The translations under genes and the position numbers were made by a program. Positions 27,858-35,481 of a DNA stretch of 64,000 nucleotides are shown in pieces. Below the pieces are notes generated by a model. It was not told the origin of the DNA. It did not search any database and saw only the letters and a list, made by a program, of their open reading frames with translations. The DNA is from CAVRQM01 sp963723455 (GTDB lineage: Bacteria; Pseudomonadota; Alphaproteobacteria; Acetobacterales; Acetobacteraceae), in assembly GCA_963723455.1 (NCBI GenBank), contig CAVRQM010000003.1, forward strand, positions 1 to 64,000. Reading direction: 5' to 3'. Numbering within the stretch: the stretch's first letter is position 1; every line of letters starts with the position of its first letter.

Positions 27858-27873
27858 CTGCAAGAGTTTGCAG
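27858..27873. promoter_or_regulatory. Candidate LacI-type operator between mocD-like and lacI-like genes
   Basis: CTGCAA-GAGT-TTGCAG is a perfect inverted repeat with six-base arms, centred 25 bases before the GTG of the lacI-like gene. A further TTGCAA hexamer lies at 27826-27831. Both fall in the 141-base gap between the divergent mocD-like and lacI-like genes, where autoregulation and control of the moc-like genes would be expected. Confidence 0.5.
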
Positions 27874-27890
27874 CAGGCGGAGCCTCGCGC

Positions 27891-28922
27891 GTGACCCGAC
27901 GCCCCACCGTCGCCGACCTGGCCCGCGCGGCGGGGGTGAGCGTCGCCACCGTGGATCGCGTGCTGAACCGGCGCCAGCCGGTGCGCGAGGACACCGCATC
28001 GCGCGTGCTGAAGGCGGCCGAGGCGCTCGGCTTCCACGCTACCGTCCTGTTGCAGCAGCGGCTGCAGCAGGACCTGCCGCAGCGCCGCTTCGGCTTCCTG
28101 CTGCAGAAGCGGGCCGATCATTTTTATCAGGCGTTGGGCGCGGAGCTGACGGCGGCGACCCGTGCGGCCGCCGGCGTGCGCGCCCGCCCGGTGGTGGAGT
28201 TCATGGACGAGCTGACCCCGGCCAGCATCGTCGCGGCCATGCAGTCGGTCGGCGGCAGGGTCGATGCGCTGGCGGTGGTCGCGGTGGATCATCCGCGCGT
28301 GTCCGAGGCGGTGGCGCAGCTGCGCGAGCGCGGGATCGCCACGTTCGCGCTGCTGTCCGACCTGACCGCCGAGGCGCGCGCTGGCTACATCGGGCTGGAT
28401 GGGCGCAAGGCCGGGCGCACCGCCGCCTGGATGATCGCGCGTGCCGCGCGCGCCCAGGGCGCTGTCGGCATCCTGGTCGGCAGCCACCGCTATCTGGGGC
28501 AGGAGCTGTGCGAGATCGGCTTCCGGGCGTATTTCCGCGAGCACGCCCCGGGGTTCCGGCTGCTGGAGACGCTGGTCAACCTGGAGGAGCCGCGCATCGC
28601 CTATGAGGCGACGCTGGACCTGCTGCAGCGTCATGCCGACCTGGTCGGCATCTATGTCGCCGGTGGCGGAATGCAGGGCGTGATCCAGGCGCTGCGCGAC
28701 GAGGGCCGCGCCGGCCAGGTGGCACTGGTCTGCAACGAGCTGACGCCGGACACCCGGTCCGGGCTGATCGACGGGGTGGCGACGGTGGTGCTGTCCACGC
28801 CGCTCGCCCTGGTGGCCGCCCGCGCGGTGGAGCTGATGGCCCGCGCGAGCCTCTCCCCGGAGCCGCTGCCGCCGAGCCAAACCATGCTGCCGTTCGAGAT
28901 CGCCGTCTCGGAGAACATCTGA
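27891..28922 (+). CDS. LacI-family transcriptional regulator
   Basis: The 343-residue protein has a LacI DNA-binding head: PTVADLARAAGVSVATVDRVLNRRQPVREDT, with the helix-turn-helix at residues 5-25 and hinge-type sequence to about 60. The rest is a periplasmic-binding-protein-like effector domain (ADHFYQALGAELTAATR, VVAVDHPRVSEAVAQLRERGI, GYIGLDGRKAGRTAAWMIA, GIYVAGGGMQGVIQAL, LVCNELTPDTR). Such proteins with VDRVLN and large sugar-binding domains often control inositol or pentose transport. The start is a GTG at 27891. Divergence from the mocD-like gene makes the moc-like and ABC genes its probable targets. Confidence 0.88.
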   Translation: MTRRPTVADLARAAGVSVATVDRVLNRRQPVREDTASRVLKAAEALGFHATVLLQQRLQQDLPQRRFGFLLQKRADHFYQALGAELTAATRAAAGVRARPVVEFMDELTPASIVAAMQSVGGRVDALAVVAVDHPRVSEAVAQLRERGIATFALLSDLTAEARAGYIGLDGRKAGRTAAWMIARAARAQGAVGILVGSHRYLGQELCEIGFRAYFREHAPGFRLLETLVNLEEPRIAYEATLDLLQRHADLVGIYVAGGGMQGVIQALRDEGRAGQVALVCNELTPDTRSGLIDGVATVVLSTPLALVAARAVELMARASLSPEPLPPSQTMLPFEIAVSENI

Positions 28923-28923
28923 C

Positions 28924-28942
28924 CGGCCGCGGCAAGCGGCCG
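28924..28942 (+). terminator. Hairpin directly after the lacI-like stop
   Basis: CGGCCGC (28924-28930) and GCGGCCG (28936-28942) pair perfectly with a GGCAA loop, two bases after the TGA. No T-run follows, so it would be a Rho-dependent or weak terminator. A separate 14-base palindrome, CTGCCCCGGGGCAG, lies at 28991-29004 before the channel gene. Confidence 0.4.
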
Positions 28943-29069
28943 CGCGCCGCGGGGTGACCGTCCGCCAGCCCGGGAGTAGAACCCGCTGCCCTGCCCCGGG
29001 GCAGAGAAGCCCCACAGCATTGCCGCAGACCCGAAGCACAGCAGAACCGAAGCACGGATACCGCTGCCC

Positions 29070-31577
29070 ATGACCCACCCAATCGACGCGGCGTTCCGTG
29101 GCGTCGGCGGCGCCCTGCTGCTGGCGCTGCTCGCCGCCGCGCCCGCGGCCGCCCAGCCGGCCGCCGCCGCCCAGCCTGATTCCCAGCCCGCGCCGCTGGC
29201 GACGCAAACGGTCGCGCCGCTGTCGACGACGCTCGATCCGGCGCAGGCCCGCCAGCTGCTTGGCGTGCTGCAGGATGTCCAGCAGCGACAGGCGCTGCTG
29301 GATCAGCTGCGCATCCTGGCCGCGTCTCCGGCGGTCCCGGCCGGTGCGGCGGCGACCGCTCCTGCGGCCGCCCTCGCGCCCGCCGCCCGCAGCGCCGCGG
29401 CCCCGGCGAAGGCCGCCGCGTCGCCGGCGAAGGCGACGCTGGTGCCGGGCAGCCTCGGCGAGCAGCTGGTCGGCCAGAGTGCGGGCCTGGTGCAGACGCT
29501 CTCGCAGGAAGTGGCCGCCACCACCCGCGCCGTGACCGGCTTCCCGGCGATCGTGCGCTGGCTGCGCCGCGCCGCGGTGGATCCGTCGGTGCGGCTGCGC
29601 ATCATCGACGCCGCTGCGAAGTCGGCGGTGATCCTGGGCCTGGCTCTGCTTGCGCATCTGGCGCTGCGCCGGCTGCTGCGCCGGTTCATGCAGGTGCTGG
29701 ACCGCGCCGGCGCCGAGAACGGCCGCGCCGGGCGGCGCGAGGCCGAGCCGGACGAGACCGTGCTGAGCGAGGGGCATCCGCGCGTGCGCGCGGCGCGCTC
29801 GGTCCGGCTGCTGCGCCGCCTGCCCCTGGCGATCCTGCGCGCGGTGCTGGCCTTCCTGCCCGCCCTGGCGTTCCTCGCCGCCGGCGAGGTGCTGCTCGGC
29901 AGCGGACTCGTCGAGCTGTTCACCACCAAGATGATCGTGATCCAGGCACTGACCGCGTTCGTCTGGTACTGGGGCGTGATCTGCGTCGGGCGGCTGCTGT
30001 TCACCGATCGCATCGCGCGCTGGCGGCTGCTCGACCCGGGCGACGACGTGGCCCACTATTTGGATCCGTGGCTGCGCTGGCTGACCGCGGTCGCGATCGC
30101 GGGCGCTCTGCTGGCCAATATCGGCGGCCGGCTGGGACTGACCGTGGCGGCGCAGGACGGCATCATCAAGCTGGCTGCGCTGGTGGTGCATATCGGCCTG
30201 GTGGCGATCGTCTGGCGGTCGCGCCGGCGGGTGGCGCGCAAGCTGCACGCGCGCGCCGGATCCTCGGCGGTGTGGGCGACGCTTGCCAACCAGTTCGCCG
30301 ATCGGTGGCACTGGATCGCCTCGGTCGCGATCATGGCGCTGTGGCTGGTCTGGGCGGTGCAGGTCGAGAACGGGTTGCAGAACGTGCTGCGCCTGACCGG
30401 CATCACCGTGCTGGTGCTGGTCGGCTTCCGGGTCGCCTCGATCGCCGTGGTCGGCCTGCTCGATCGCATGTTCCGCGCCGCCAACGCCGAAGCGCTGTCG
30501 CGGCCCGGCTTCGGCCAGCGCGCGCTGCGCTACCATTCGGCGCTGCGCCAGCTGGTCTCCGCGCTGATCGGCCTGGCCGCCCTGGTGGCGCTGCTGGAAG
30601 CCTGGGGCGTCAATGCGCTGCTGTGGTTCAGCGCCGGGGCGATCGGCGCGCGCCTGCTCTCGACCCTGGTCAGCGTGGTCGCGGTGATCGTGGTGGCGCT
30701 GGTTGCCTGGGAACTGGCCAATGCGACGATCGACCGCCACCTGCACCGGCTGTCCAGCGCCGGCCTTGCGGCACAGGCCGGCCGGTTGCGCACGCTGGCG
30801 CCGCTGCTGCGCACCTGCCTGCTTTCCGCCATCCTGATCTTCGTTGTGCTGACCGCGCTGAGCGAGATCGGCGTCAACATCGCGCCGCTGCTGGCCGGCG
30901 CCGGCATCTTCGGCGTGGCGCTGGGCTTCGGCTCGCAGAAGCTGGTGCAGGACTTCATCACCGGCATCTTCCTGCTGCTGGAGAACGCCATGCAGGTGGG
31001 CGAATGGGTCACCGTCTCGGGCCTGTCCGGCACGGTGGAAACGCTGTCGGTCCGCACTCTGCGGCTGCGCGCCGGCGACGGCTCGGTGCATGTCATCCCG
31101 TTCAGTTCGGTGACCACGGTGACCAACACCAACCGTGGCATCGGCAACGCCGCCGTCAGCGTCATCGTCTCCAGCGCCGAGGATACCGATGCAGTCGGCG
31201 CCTGCCTGAAGCAGATCGCCTCGGAGATGCGCGCCGACCCGGACTTTGCGCGTGGCATCCGCTCGGATCTGGCGCTGTGGGGGGTGGACCGCGTGGACGC
31301 CTCGACGGTGACCATCGTGGGCCAGATCGAATGCACCGACGGCGCCCGCTGGGGCGTGCAGCGCGAGTTCAACCGGCGCGTCAAGAAGCGGTTCCAGGAT
31401 CTCGGCATCCGGCTGGCGAACCCGGCCCAGGCGGTGCTGCTCAGCGACGTGACCGAGCGGCGGCCGGATCGTCTCGCCGCCGCGCCGGCGGACGAGCCGG
31501 CCCCGCGCGACGCCGGCGACGGTCCCGCCACCCTCACCCGCTCGCCGCCGCCGGCCGCCCTCGGCAACACCCAATAG
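29070..31577 (+). CDS. Large MscS-family mechanosensitive ion channel
   Basis: The 835-residue protein begins with a Sec signal (LLLALLAAAPAAAQ, cleavage near residue 29) and an Ala/Pro-rich, helical periplasmic N-domain. About ten membrane helices follow from residue 180 to 620. The MscS core is GVNIAPLLAGAGIFGVALG (pore-lining Gly/Ala helix), FGSQKLVQDFITGIFLLLEN, and the beta-domain VGEWVTVSGLSGTVETLSVRTLRLR with GSVHVIPFSSVTTVTN. The cytoplasmic vestibule runs to about residue 800 and a Pro-rich tail ends the chain. It resembles the long MscK/YbdG-type or YjeP-like channels that release solutes on osmotic down-shock. Confidence 0.88.
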   Translation: MTHPIDAAFRGVGGALLLALLAAAPAAAQPAAAAQPDSQPAPLATQTVAPLSTTLDPAQARQLLGVLQDVQQRQALLDQLRILAASPAVPAGAAATAPAAALAPAARSAAAPAKAAASPAKATLVPGSLGEQLVGQSAGLVQTLSQEVAATTRAVTGFPAIVRWLRRAAVDPSVRLRIIDAAAKSAVILGLALLAHLALRRLLRRFMQVLDRAGAENGRAGRREAEPDETVLSEGHPRVRAARSVRLLRRLPLAILRAVLAFLPALAFLAAGEVLLGSGLVELFTTKMIVIQALTAFVWYWGVICVGRLLFTDRIARWRLLDPGDDVAHYLDPWLRWLTAVAIAGALLANIGGRLGLTVAAQDGIIKLAALVVHIGLVAIVWRSRRRVARKLHARAGSSAVWATLANQFADRWHWIASVAIMALWLVWAVQVENGLQNVLRLTGITVLVLVGFRVASIAVVGLLDRMFRAANAEALSRPGFGQRALRYHSALRQLVSALIGLAALVALLEAWGVNALLWFSAGAIGARLLSTLVSVVAVIVVALVAWELANATIDRHLHRLSSAGLAAQAGRLRTLAPLLRTCLLSAILIFVVLTALSEIGVNIAPLLAGAGIFGVALGFGSQKLVQDFITGIFLLLENAMQVGEWVTVSGLSGTVETLSVRTLRLRAGDGSVHVIPFSSVTTVTNTNRGIGNAAVSVIVSSAEDTDAVGACLKQIASEMRADPDFARGIRSDLALWGVDRVDASTVTIVGQIECTDGARWGVQREFNRRVKKRFQDLGIRLANPAQAVLLSDVTERRPDRLAAAPADEPAPRDAGDGPATLTRSPPPAALGNTQ

Positions 31578-31672
31578 GGTTGGGGTCGGGCGTTCGGCTC
31601 GCGTGGTGAGCCGCGGTCCGGCTCGCGGGCTGCCCCGCTTGCCTGCCGCCGCCGCTCTGCCATGCTGCGGCG

Positions 31673-32281
31673 ATGTCCGATGAGGTGCGCCGGGGCGACG
31701 GGCGGCGTGCGGGCCAGCGCCCGGACCCGCCGCACCCCGACCAGGCCAACCTGCATGAGGCGGCGCTGCGCTACCTGGCACGCTACGGGTGTTCCGTCGC
31801 CGGGCTGACCCGCGTGCTGGACCGGCGGGTGGCGCGCTGGACCCGGGCCGTGCAGCCCGGGCCGGACGCGGCCGAGGCCGCCCGCGCCGCGGTGCGTGTC
31901 GTGGTCGCGCGCATCGCCGCCGCCGGCGCGGTGGACGACGCGGCGTTCGCGGAAGCCAGGGCGCGCAGCCTGACCCGGGCGGGACGCTCGCGCCGGGCGA
32001 TCGCCGCGCACCTGGCCAGCCGCGGCATCGACCCGGCGTTGGCGCGTGCGGCGCTGCCGGACGACCCCGAACACGACCTGGCGGCCGCACTGACGCTGGC
32101 CCGCCGCCGGCGGGCGGGGCCGTTCCGGGCTGCGCCGGAGGCGGACCCGCCGCTGCGCCGGCGCGAGCTGGCGGCGCTGGCGCGCGGCGGTTTCGCCGAG
32201 GCGCTGGCCCGGCGCGCGCTGGACATGCCGCGCGCCGAAGCCGAGGCGCTGCTGCTGCGCCGGCGACGCGAGGCGGGCTGA
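31673..32281 (+). CDS. recX: Regulatory protein RecX
   Basis: RecX proteins bind RecA filaments and dampen recombination and the SOS response. The 202-residue protein shows the tandem three-helix RecX repeats: LHEAALRYLARYGCSVAGLTRVLDRRVARW split in the first repeat, then RIAAAGAVDDAAFAEARARS and the RAGRSRRAIAAHLASRGID block that is the best-conserved part of the family, and a C-terminal repeat with ARGGFAEALARRALD. The sequence is very rich in Arg and Ala. recA is not in the window. It stands alone between the MscS gene and a CHAP lipoprotein gene. Confidence 0.8.
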   Translation: MSDEVRRGDGRRAGQRPDPPHPDQANLHEAALRYLARYGCSVAGLTRVLDRRVARWTRAVQPGPDAAEAARAAVRVVVARIAAAGAVDDAAFAEARARSLTRAGRSRRAIAAHLASRGIDPALARAALPDDPEHDLAAALTLARRRRAGPFRAAPEADPPLRRRELAALARGGFAEALARRALDMPRAEAEALLLRRRREAG

Positions 32282-32323
32282 GCCCGCACCAACAGGACGC
32301 GACGCCAAAAGAAAGGGCGGCGC

Positions 32324-32365
32324 GCCATCCGTGGCGGGCCGCCCGAGGTGCCGCCAGCGGATGGC
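32324..32365 (+). terminator. Long hairpin downstream of recX
   Basis: GCCATCCGTGGCGG (32324-32337) pairs with CCGCCAGCGGATGGC (32351-32365) with one bulged base and a 13-base loop. It lies 43 bases after the recX stop. The bases after it are purine-rich rather than T-rich, so a terminator role is inferred from position and stability only. A second palindrome, GAAGTC-ACGC-GACTTC, lies at 32383-32398. Confidence 0.5.
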
Positions 32366-32521
32366 GGAAGAGGGAGGAGTCCGAAGTCACGCGACTTCAC
32401 GAATCACTCTGGGGCCAAACTATCACTGAACGGTAAAGACCGTGTCAGCGCCGGGTGAATTGTGAAGTAACCTCAGGATTTTCGTTGCTTGCGAGCGGCG
32501 GCTCATGTTTCGCTTCAGTTT

Positions 32522-33088
32522 GTGCCCGCAGCGCGTCCCCGGACCAGGCCGATCACCCGACCCGGTTTGCCGGCAAGCATCCTGTTGCTCGCGGCGCTGT
32601 CCGGCTGCGCCGGCGCGGGCCGCGGGGTCTCCGGCGATCCCCGCTATGCCGGCCTGTCCTGCGCCCCGTTCGCCCGCGCCCTGACCGGCGTTTCGCTGCG
32701 CGGCGAAGCGGCGGCCTGGTGGGGGCAGGCGGACGGGCGCTACGCCCGCGCCCACACGCCCCAGCCCGGCGCCATCCTGGTGCTGCGCGCCAGCGACCGG
32801 CTGCCCTCCGGCCATGTCTCGGTGGTCTCGCGCGTGCTGGACGGGCGCGAGATCGAGGTGATCCAGGCCAACTGGGTGCCGGGCGAACTGGAGCGCGACC
32901 AGCCGGTGATCGATGTCTCGTCGGCCAATGACTGGACGCTGGTGCGCGTGTGGTATCCGCCGACCGGCGCGATGGGGAGCCACGCGTACCCGGCCTACGG
33001 TTTCATCCTGCCGCCGGCGCCGCTCGACCACGACGCGCTGGCCCGTGCCGCGGCCGGCGCCGCCGAACGCGCATCCGGCGGCGGCTAG
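32522..33088 (+). CDS. CHAP-domain putative lipoprotein (cysteine peptidase/amidase)
   Basis: After a basic n-region and hydrophobic stretch, ILLLAALSGCAG is a good lipobox. The mature part is a CHAP domain: LSCAPFARALTG holds the likely catalytic cysteine, PQPGAILVLRASDRLPSGHVSVVSRVL holds the histidine (printed pieces: PGAILVL, SGHVSVV), and EVIQANWVPGE the polar third residue. CHAP enzymes commonly cut peptidoglycan stem peptides. The start is not settled: GTG 32522 gives a fitting signal; TTG 32489 would add 11 residues. It precedes tatA by 79 bases on the same strand. Confidence 0.75.
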   Translation: MPAARPRTRPITRPGLPASILLLAALSGCAGAGRGVSGDPRYAGLSCAPFARALTGVSLRGEAAAWWGQADGRYARAHTPQPGAILVLRASDRLPSGHVSVVSRVLDGREIEVIQANWVPGELERDQPVIDVSSANDWTLVRVWYPPTGAMGSHAYPAYGFILPPAPLDHDALARAAAGAAERASGGG

Positions 33089-33167
33089 GCCGCGTAACAC
33101 CGCTTGCACATCAGGCCCGTCCGGTCCATCTCCGGCAGACAGCCCTGATACAGGCGTGGAGGACAGG

Positions 33168-33416
33168 ATGGGTAGCTTCAGCATCTGGCACTGGATGATC
33201 GTCTTGCTGGTCGTCCTGCTGCTGTTCGGCAGCGGCAAGGTCAGCAACCTGATGGGCGACTTCGCCAAGGGCATCAAGTCGTTCAAGAAGAACATGGCCG
33301 ACGACACCGATGCGTCGATGGAGGCTGGGGCCGACAAGCCGGCCGGCTCGATCGCCGCTCCCGGCCTGCACAACTCCTCGGTCGGCAGCACAACGGGCGC
33401 CGCCCGCCCGAGCTGA
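33168..33416 (+). CDS. tatA: Twin-arginine translocase subunit TatA
   Basis: The 82-residue protein has TatA/E architecture: a single N-terminal membrane helix (FSIWHWMIVLLVVLLLFG, residues 4-21), the FGSGKVSNLMGDFAKGIKSFKK hinge and amphipathic helix, and a hydrophilic tail. The FG motif and the GxxxKxFKK pattern are conserved. TatA forms the size-variable pore that exports folded proteins such as cofactor-containing redox enzymes. A GGAGGA site precedes the ATG at 33168. tatB and tatC are not next to it, so they must lie elsewhere. Confidence 0.92.
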   Translation: MGSFSIWHWMIVLLVVLLLFGSGKVSNLMGDFAKGIKSFKKNMADDTDASMEAGADKPAGSIAAPGLHNSSVGSTTGAARPS

Positions 33417-33444
33417 CCCCCGGCCGACGTCGCGAGCGTTCCGC

Positions 33445-34071
33445 GTGGCATCTGGCGAGGCGTCCGGCGCGGTTCCCGGCTGGGCGGCCGAGGCCATCGT
33501 CTCGGCTGGCCGCCGGCTGTATGCGCAGGGTCTGGCGCAGGCGACCTCCGGCAACATCAGCGTGCGCGTGGATCCGGCGACCGTGGCGCTGACCCGCAGC
33601 GGCACGCACAAAGGGTTCCTGCAATCGGACGGCGTGATGCTGGTCGATCTTGATGGGCGCCCGCGCAGCCCCGGCAAGCCTTCGGCGGAGACCGGTCTGC
33701 ATTGCCAGCTGTACCGGCTGTTCGACACGGTGGGCGCGGTCGTGCATGCCCATTCGGTGCCGGGCACCGTGCTGTCGATGGCGGCGGACGGGCCGATCAG
33801 CTTCTCTGGTTACGAGATGCTGAAGGCGTTCCCCGGCCAGGCCACGCACGATGCCACGCTGGCGTTGCCGGTGCTGGACAACGACCAGGACATCGCTCGC
33901 CTCGCCGGCGCGGCCGAGACGCTGCTGCGCCGCGGCGATGCGCCGCTCGGCTACATGATCCGCGGCCACGGCGCCTATGTCTGGGGCAGGGACATGGAGC
34001 AGGCGCTGGCGCAGGCGGAGGGGCTGGAGTTCCTGCTGGCCTGCGAACTGGAACGAAGGAGGCTGCGATGA
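33445..34071 (+). CDS. mtnB: Methylthioribulose-1-phosphate dehydratase
   Basis: MtnB is a class II aldolase-fold zinc enzyme of methionine salvage that dehydrates 5-methylthioribulose-1-phosphate. The N-terminal part has AIVSAGRRLYAQGLAQATSGNISVRV, then TRSGTHKGFL, ETGLHCQLYRLF with a glutamate near the catalytic position, VVHAHSVPGTVLS with the HxH zinc ligands, FSGYEMLKAFPG, and IRGHGAYVWG with the third histidine. A GTG at 33445 gives 208 residues, close to family size. Its TGA overlaps the mtnD start (ATGA), so the two are translationally coupled. Confidence 0.9.
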   Translation: MASGEASGAVPGWAAEAIVSAGRRLYAQGLAQATSGNISVRVDPATVALTRSGTHKGFLQSDGVMLVDLDGRPRSPGKPSAETGLHCQLYRLFDTVGAVVHAHSVPGTVLSMAADGPISFSGYEMLKAFPGQATHDATLALPVLDNDQDIARLAGAAETLLRRGDAPLGYMIRGHGAYVWGRDMEQALAQAEGLEFLLACELERRRLR

Positions 34072-34607
34072 GCCGGCTGACCATCTATGACGACGCCGCC
34101 CCGGCGCAGCCGCTGCTGGCCACCGAGGATGCGGCTGGCATGGCGCGCGAGCTGGCGTCGATCGGCGTGACCTTCGAGCGCTGGCAGTCGCCGGTGACGC
34201 TGCCCGACGACGCGCCGGCCGAGGCGGTGCTGGCCGCCTACAAGCCGTATCTGGACGGGCTGATGGGCGACAGCGGCGCCGGCTCGGCCGATGTCATCAG
34301 CCTGACGCCGGACCACCCGAATGTCGCGGCGCTGCGGCAGAAGTTCATCTCCGAGCACACTCACACCGAGGACGAGGTGCGGTTCTTCGTGCGCGGCTCG
34401 GGCAACTTCATCATGCATGTCGGCACGCGCGTGTACGACGCGCATTGCACGCAGGGCGACCTGATCAGCGTTCCGGCCAACGTCAAGCACTGGTTCGATG
34501 CGGGGCCGCAACCGTCCTTCACCGCGCTGCGGGTGTTCACCGACTCCTCCGGATGGGTGCCGCACTATACCGGGGATGCGCTGAGCGAGCGGTTCCCGGC
34601 CTCCTGA
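34068..34607 (+). CDS. mtnD: Acireductone dioxygenase
   Basis: MtnD oxidises the acireductone of the MTA cycle to 2-keto-4-methylthiobutyrate (Fe form) or off-pathway products (Ni form). The metal-binding cupin residues appear in SEHTHTEDEVRFFVRGSGNF (H, H, E) and in SVPANVKHWFD (late H). RVFTDSSGWVPHYTG at the end is a family signature. The length is 179 residues, as expected. An AGGAGG site lies within the end of mtnB, and the ATG at 34068 overlaps the mtnB stop. mtnC follows 18 bases later. Confidence 0.93.
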   Translation: MSRLTIYDDAAPAQPLLATEDAAGMARELASIGVTFERWQSPVTLPDDAPAEAVLAAYKPYLDGLMGDSGAGSADVISLTPDHPNVAALRQKFISEHTHTEDEVRFFVRGSGNFIMHVGTRVYDAHCTQGDLISVPANVKHWFDAGPQPSFTALRVFTDSSGWVPHYTGDALSERFPAS

Positions 34608-34625
34608 TCCGGCGCGGCTGCCGGA

Positions 34626-35322
34626 ATGGGCCACGCGATCGCGGCGGTGCTGACTGATATCGAGGGCACGACGACCCCGATCGCCTTCGTGCGCGATACG
34701 TTGTTCCCGTTTGCGCGCGCCCGCCTGCCCGCGTTTCTTGCCCGCAATGCCGGAGACCCGGCGGTCGCGGCCGAGCTTGCCGCGGTGCGCCGCGCCGCGC
34801 CTGCGGCCGAGCCGCTGCACACCCTGCTGCATTGGATGGACGAGGACGCCAAGGCGACGCCGCTGAAGGCGTTGCAGGGGATGATCTGGCGCGAGGGATT
34901 CGAATCCGGACAACTGCGCGGCGCGCTGTATCCCGATGTGGCGCCGGCCCTGCGCGCCTGGGCGAGCGACGGTCGGCGGCTGTTCGTCTATTCCTCCGGC
35001 TCGGTGGCTTCGCAGCGGCTGCTGTTCGGCCACTCGGACGCGGGCGATCTTGAGGCGACTGTTCGCCGGCTGGTTCGACACCGCCACCGGCGCCAAGCGC
35101 GAGGCGGACAGCTACGACCGCATCGCCATCGCCATCGGCGTCCCGTCCGTCGCAATCCTGTTCCTGTCGGACGTCGAGGCCGAACTCGACGCCGCCTCGG
35201 CGGGCGGCCTGCGCACCTGCCAGGTGGTGCGCGCCCAGGACGCCACGATCGCCTCGGGCCGCCACACCACCGCCGCCGACTTCGCCGAGGTGGCGAGCCG
35301 GTTTGCGTTGCCCCCAGCCTGA
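34626..35322 (+). CDS. mtnC: Enolase-phosphatase E1, one frameshift
   Basis: MtnC is a HAD-family bifunctional enzyme that enolises and dephosphorylates 2,3-diketo-5-methylthiopentyl-1-phosphate. The start AVLTDIEGTTTPIAFVRDTLFPFA carries the DxEGTT nucleophile loop, LHTLLHWMDEDAKATPLKALQG is the cap, and LFVYSSGSVASQRLLFGHS the second HAD motif. After DAGDL an extra T near 35050 shifts the frame; RRLFAGWFDTATGAKREADSY then LFLSDVEAELDAA complete the protein and end at TGA 35322. About 231 residues in all, normal length. It is the last gene of mtnB-mtnD-mtnC. Confidence 0.88.
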
Positions 35323-35329
35323 TGCCCCC

Positions 35330-35350
35330 GGATCTCGAGGAATCAGATCC
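35330..35350 (+). other. Small hairpin with a GANTC site in its loop, between mtnC and gcrA
   Basis: GGATCT (35330-35335) and AGATCC (35345-35350) are inverted repeats; the nine-base loop contains GAATC (35340-35344), the CcrM-type methylation sequence GANTC. It lies about 140 bases ahead of the gcrA start. Either a weak mtnC terminator or part of the gcrA control region. Confidence 0.35.
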
Positions 35351-35420
35351 CGATACGCCAGATGTTGAGGTCGCAGGCCAAGTTGTCCACAAGTTTCTGA
35401 CGGACCGGCGCATCGGCTCG

Positions 35421-35449
35421 TTGAGTGCGGGGCGGCGCTGCGCTACCGT
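35421..35449 (+). promoter_or_regulatory. Candidate gcrA promoter
   Basis: TTGAGT (35421-35426) and TACCGT (35444-35449) are separated by exactly 17 bases, with TATCTT overlapping just after, 33 bases ahead of the gcrA ATG. The fit to a sigma-70 promoter is moderate. Confidence 0.4.
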
Positions 35450-35481
35450 ATCTTGTGTGGACAGCCAGAAAGGGCCACGAC

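Noticed and set aside
27804..32390. A 1,528-codon open frame opposite lacI, the MscS channel and recX
   Set aside because: The product is low-complexity Arg/Gln/His/Ala sequence typical of an antisense shadow, while the plus strand carries three well-recognised genes.
32489..32521. TTG-initiated extension of the CHAP lipoprotein
   Set aside because: Possible, but it adds residues ahead of an already complete basic n-region and has no ribosome site; kept only as an alternative start.
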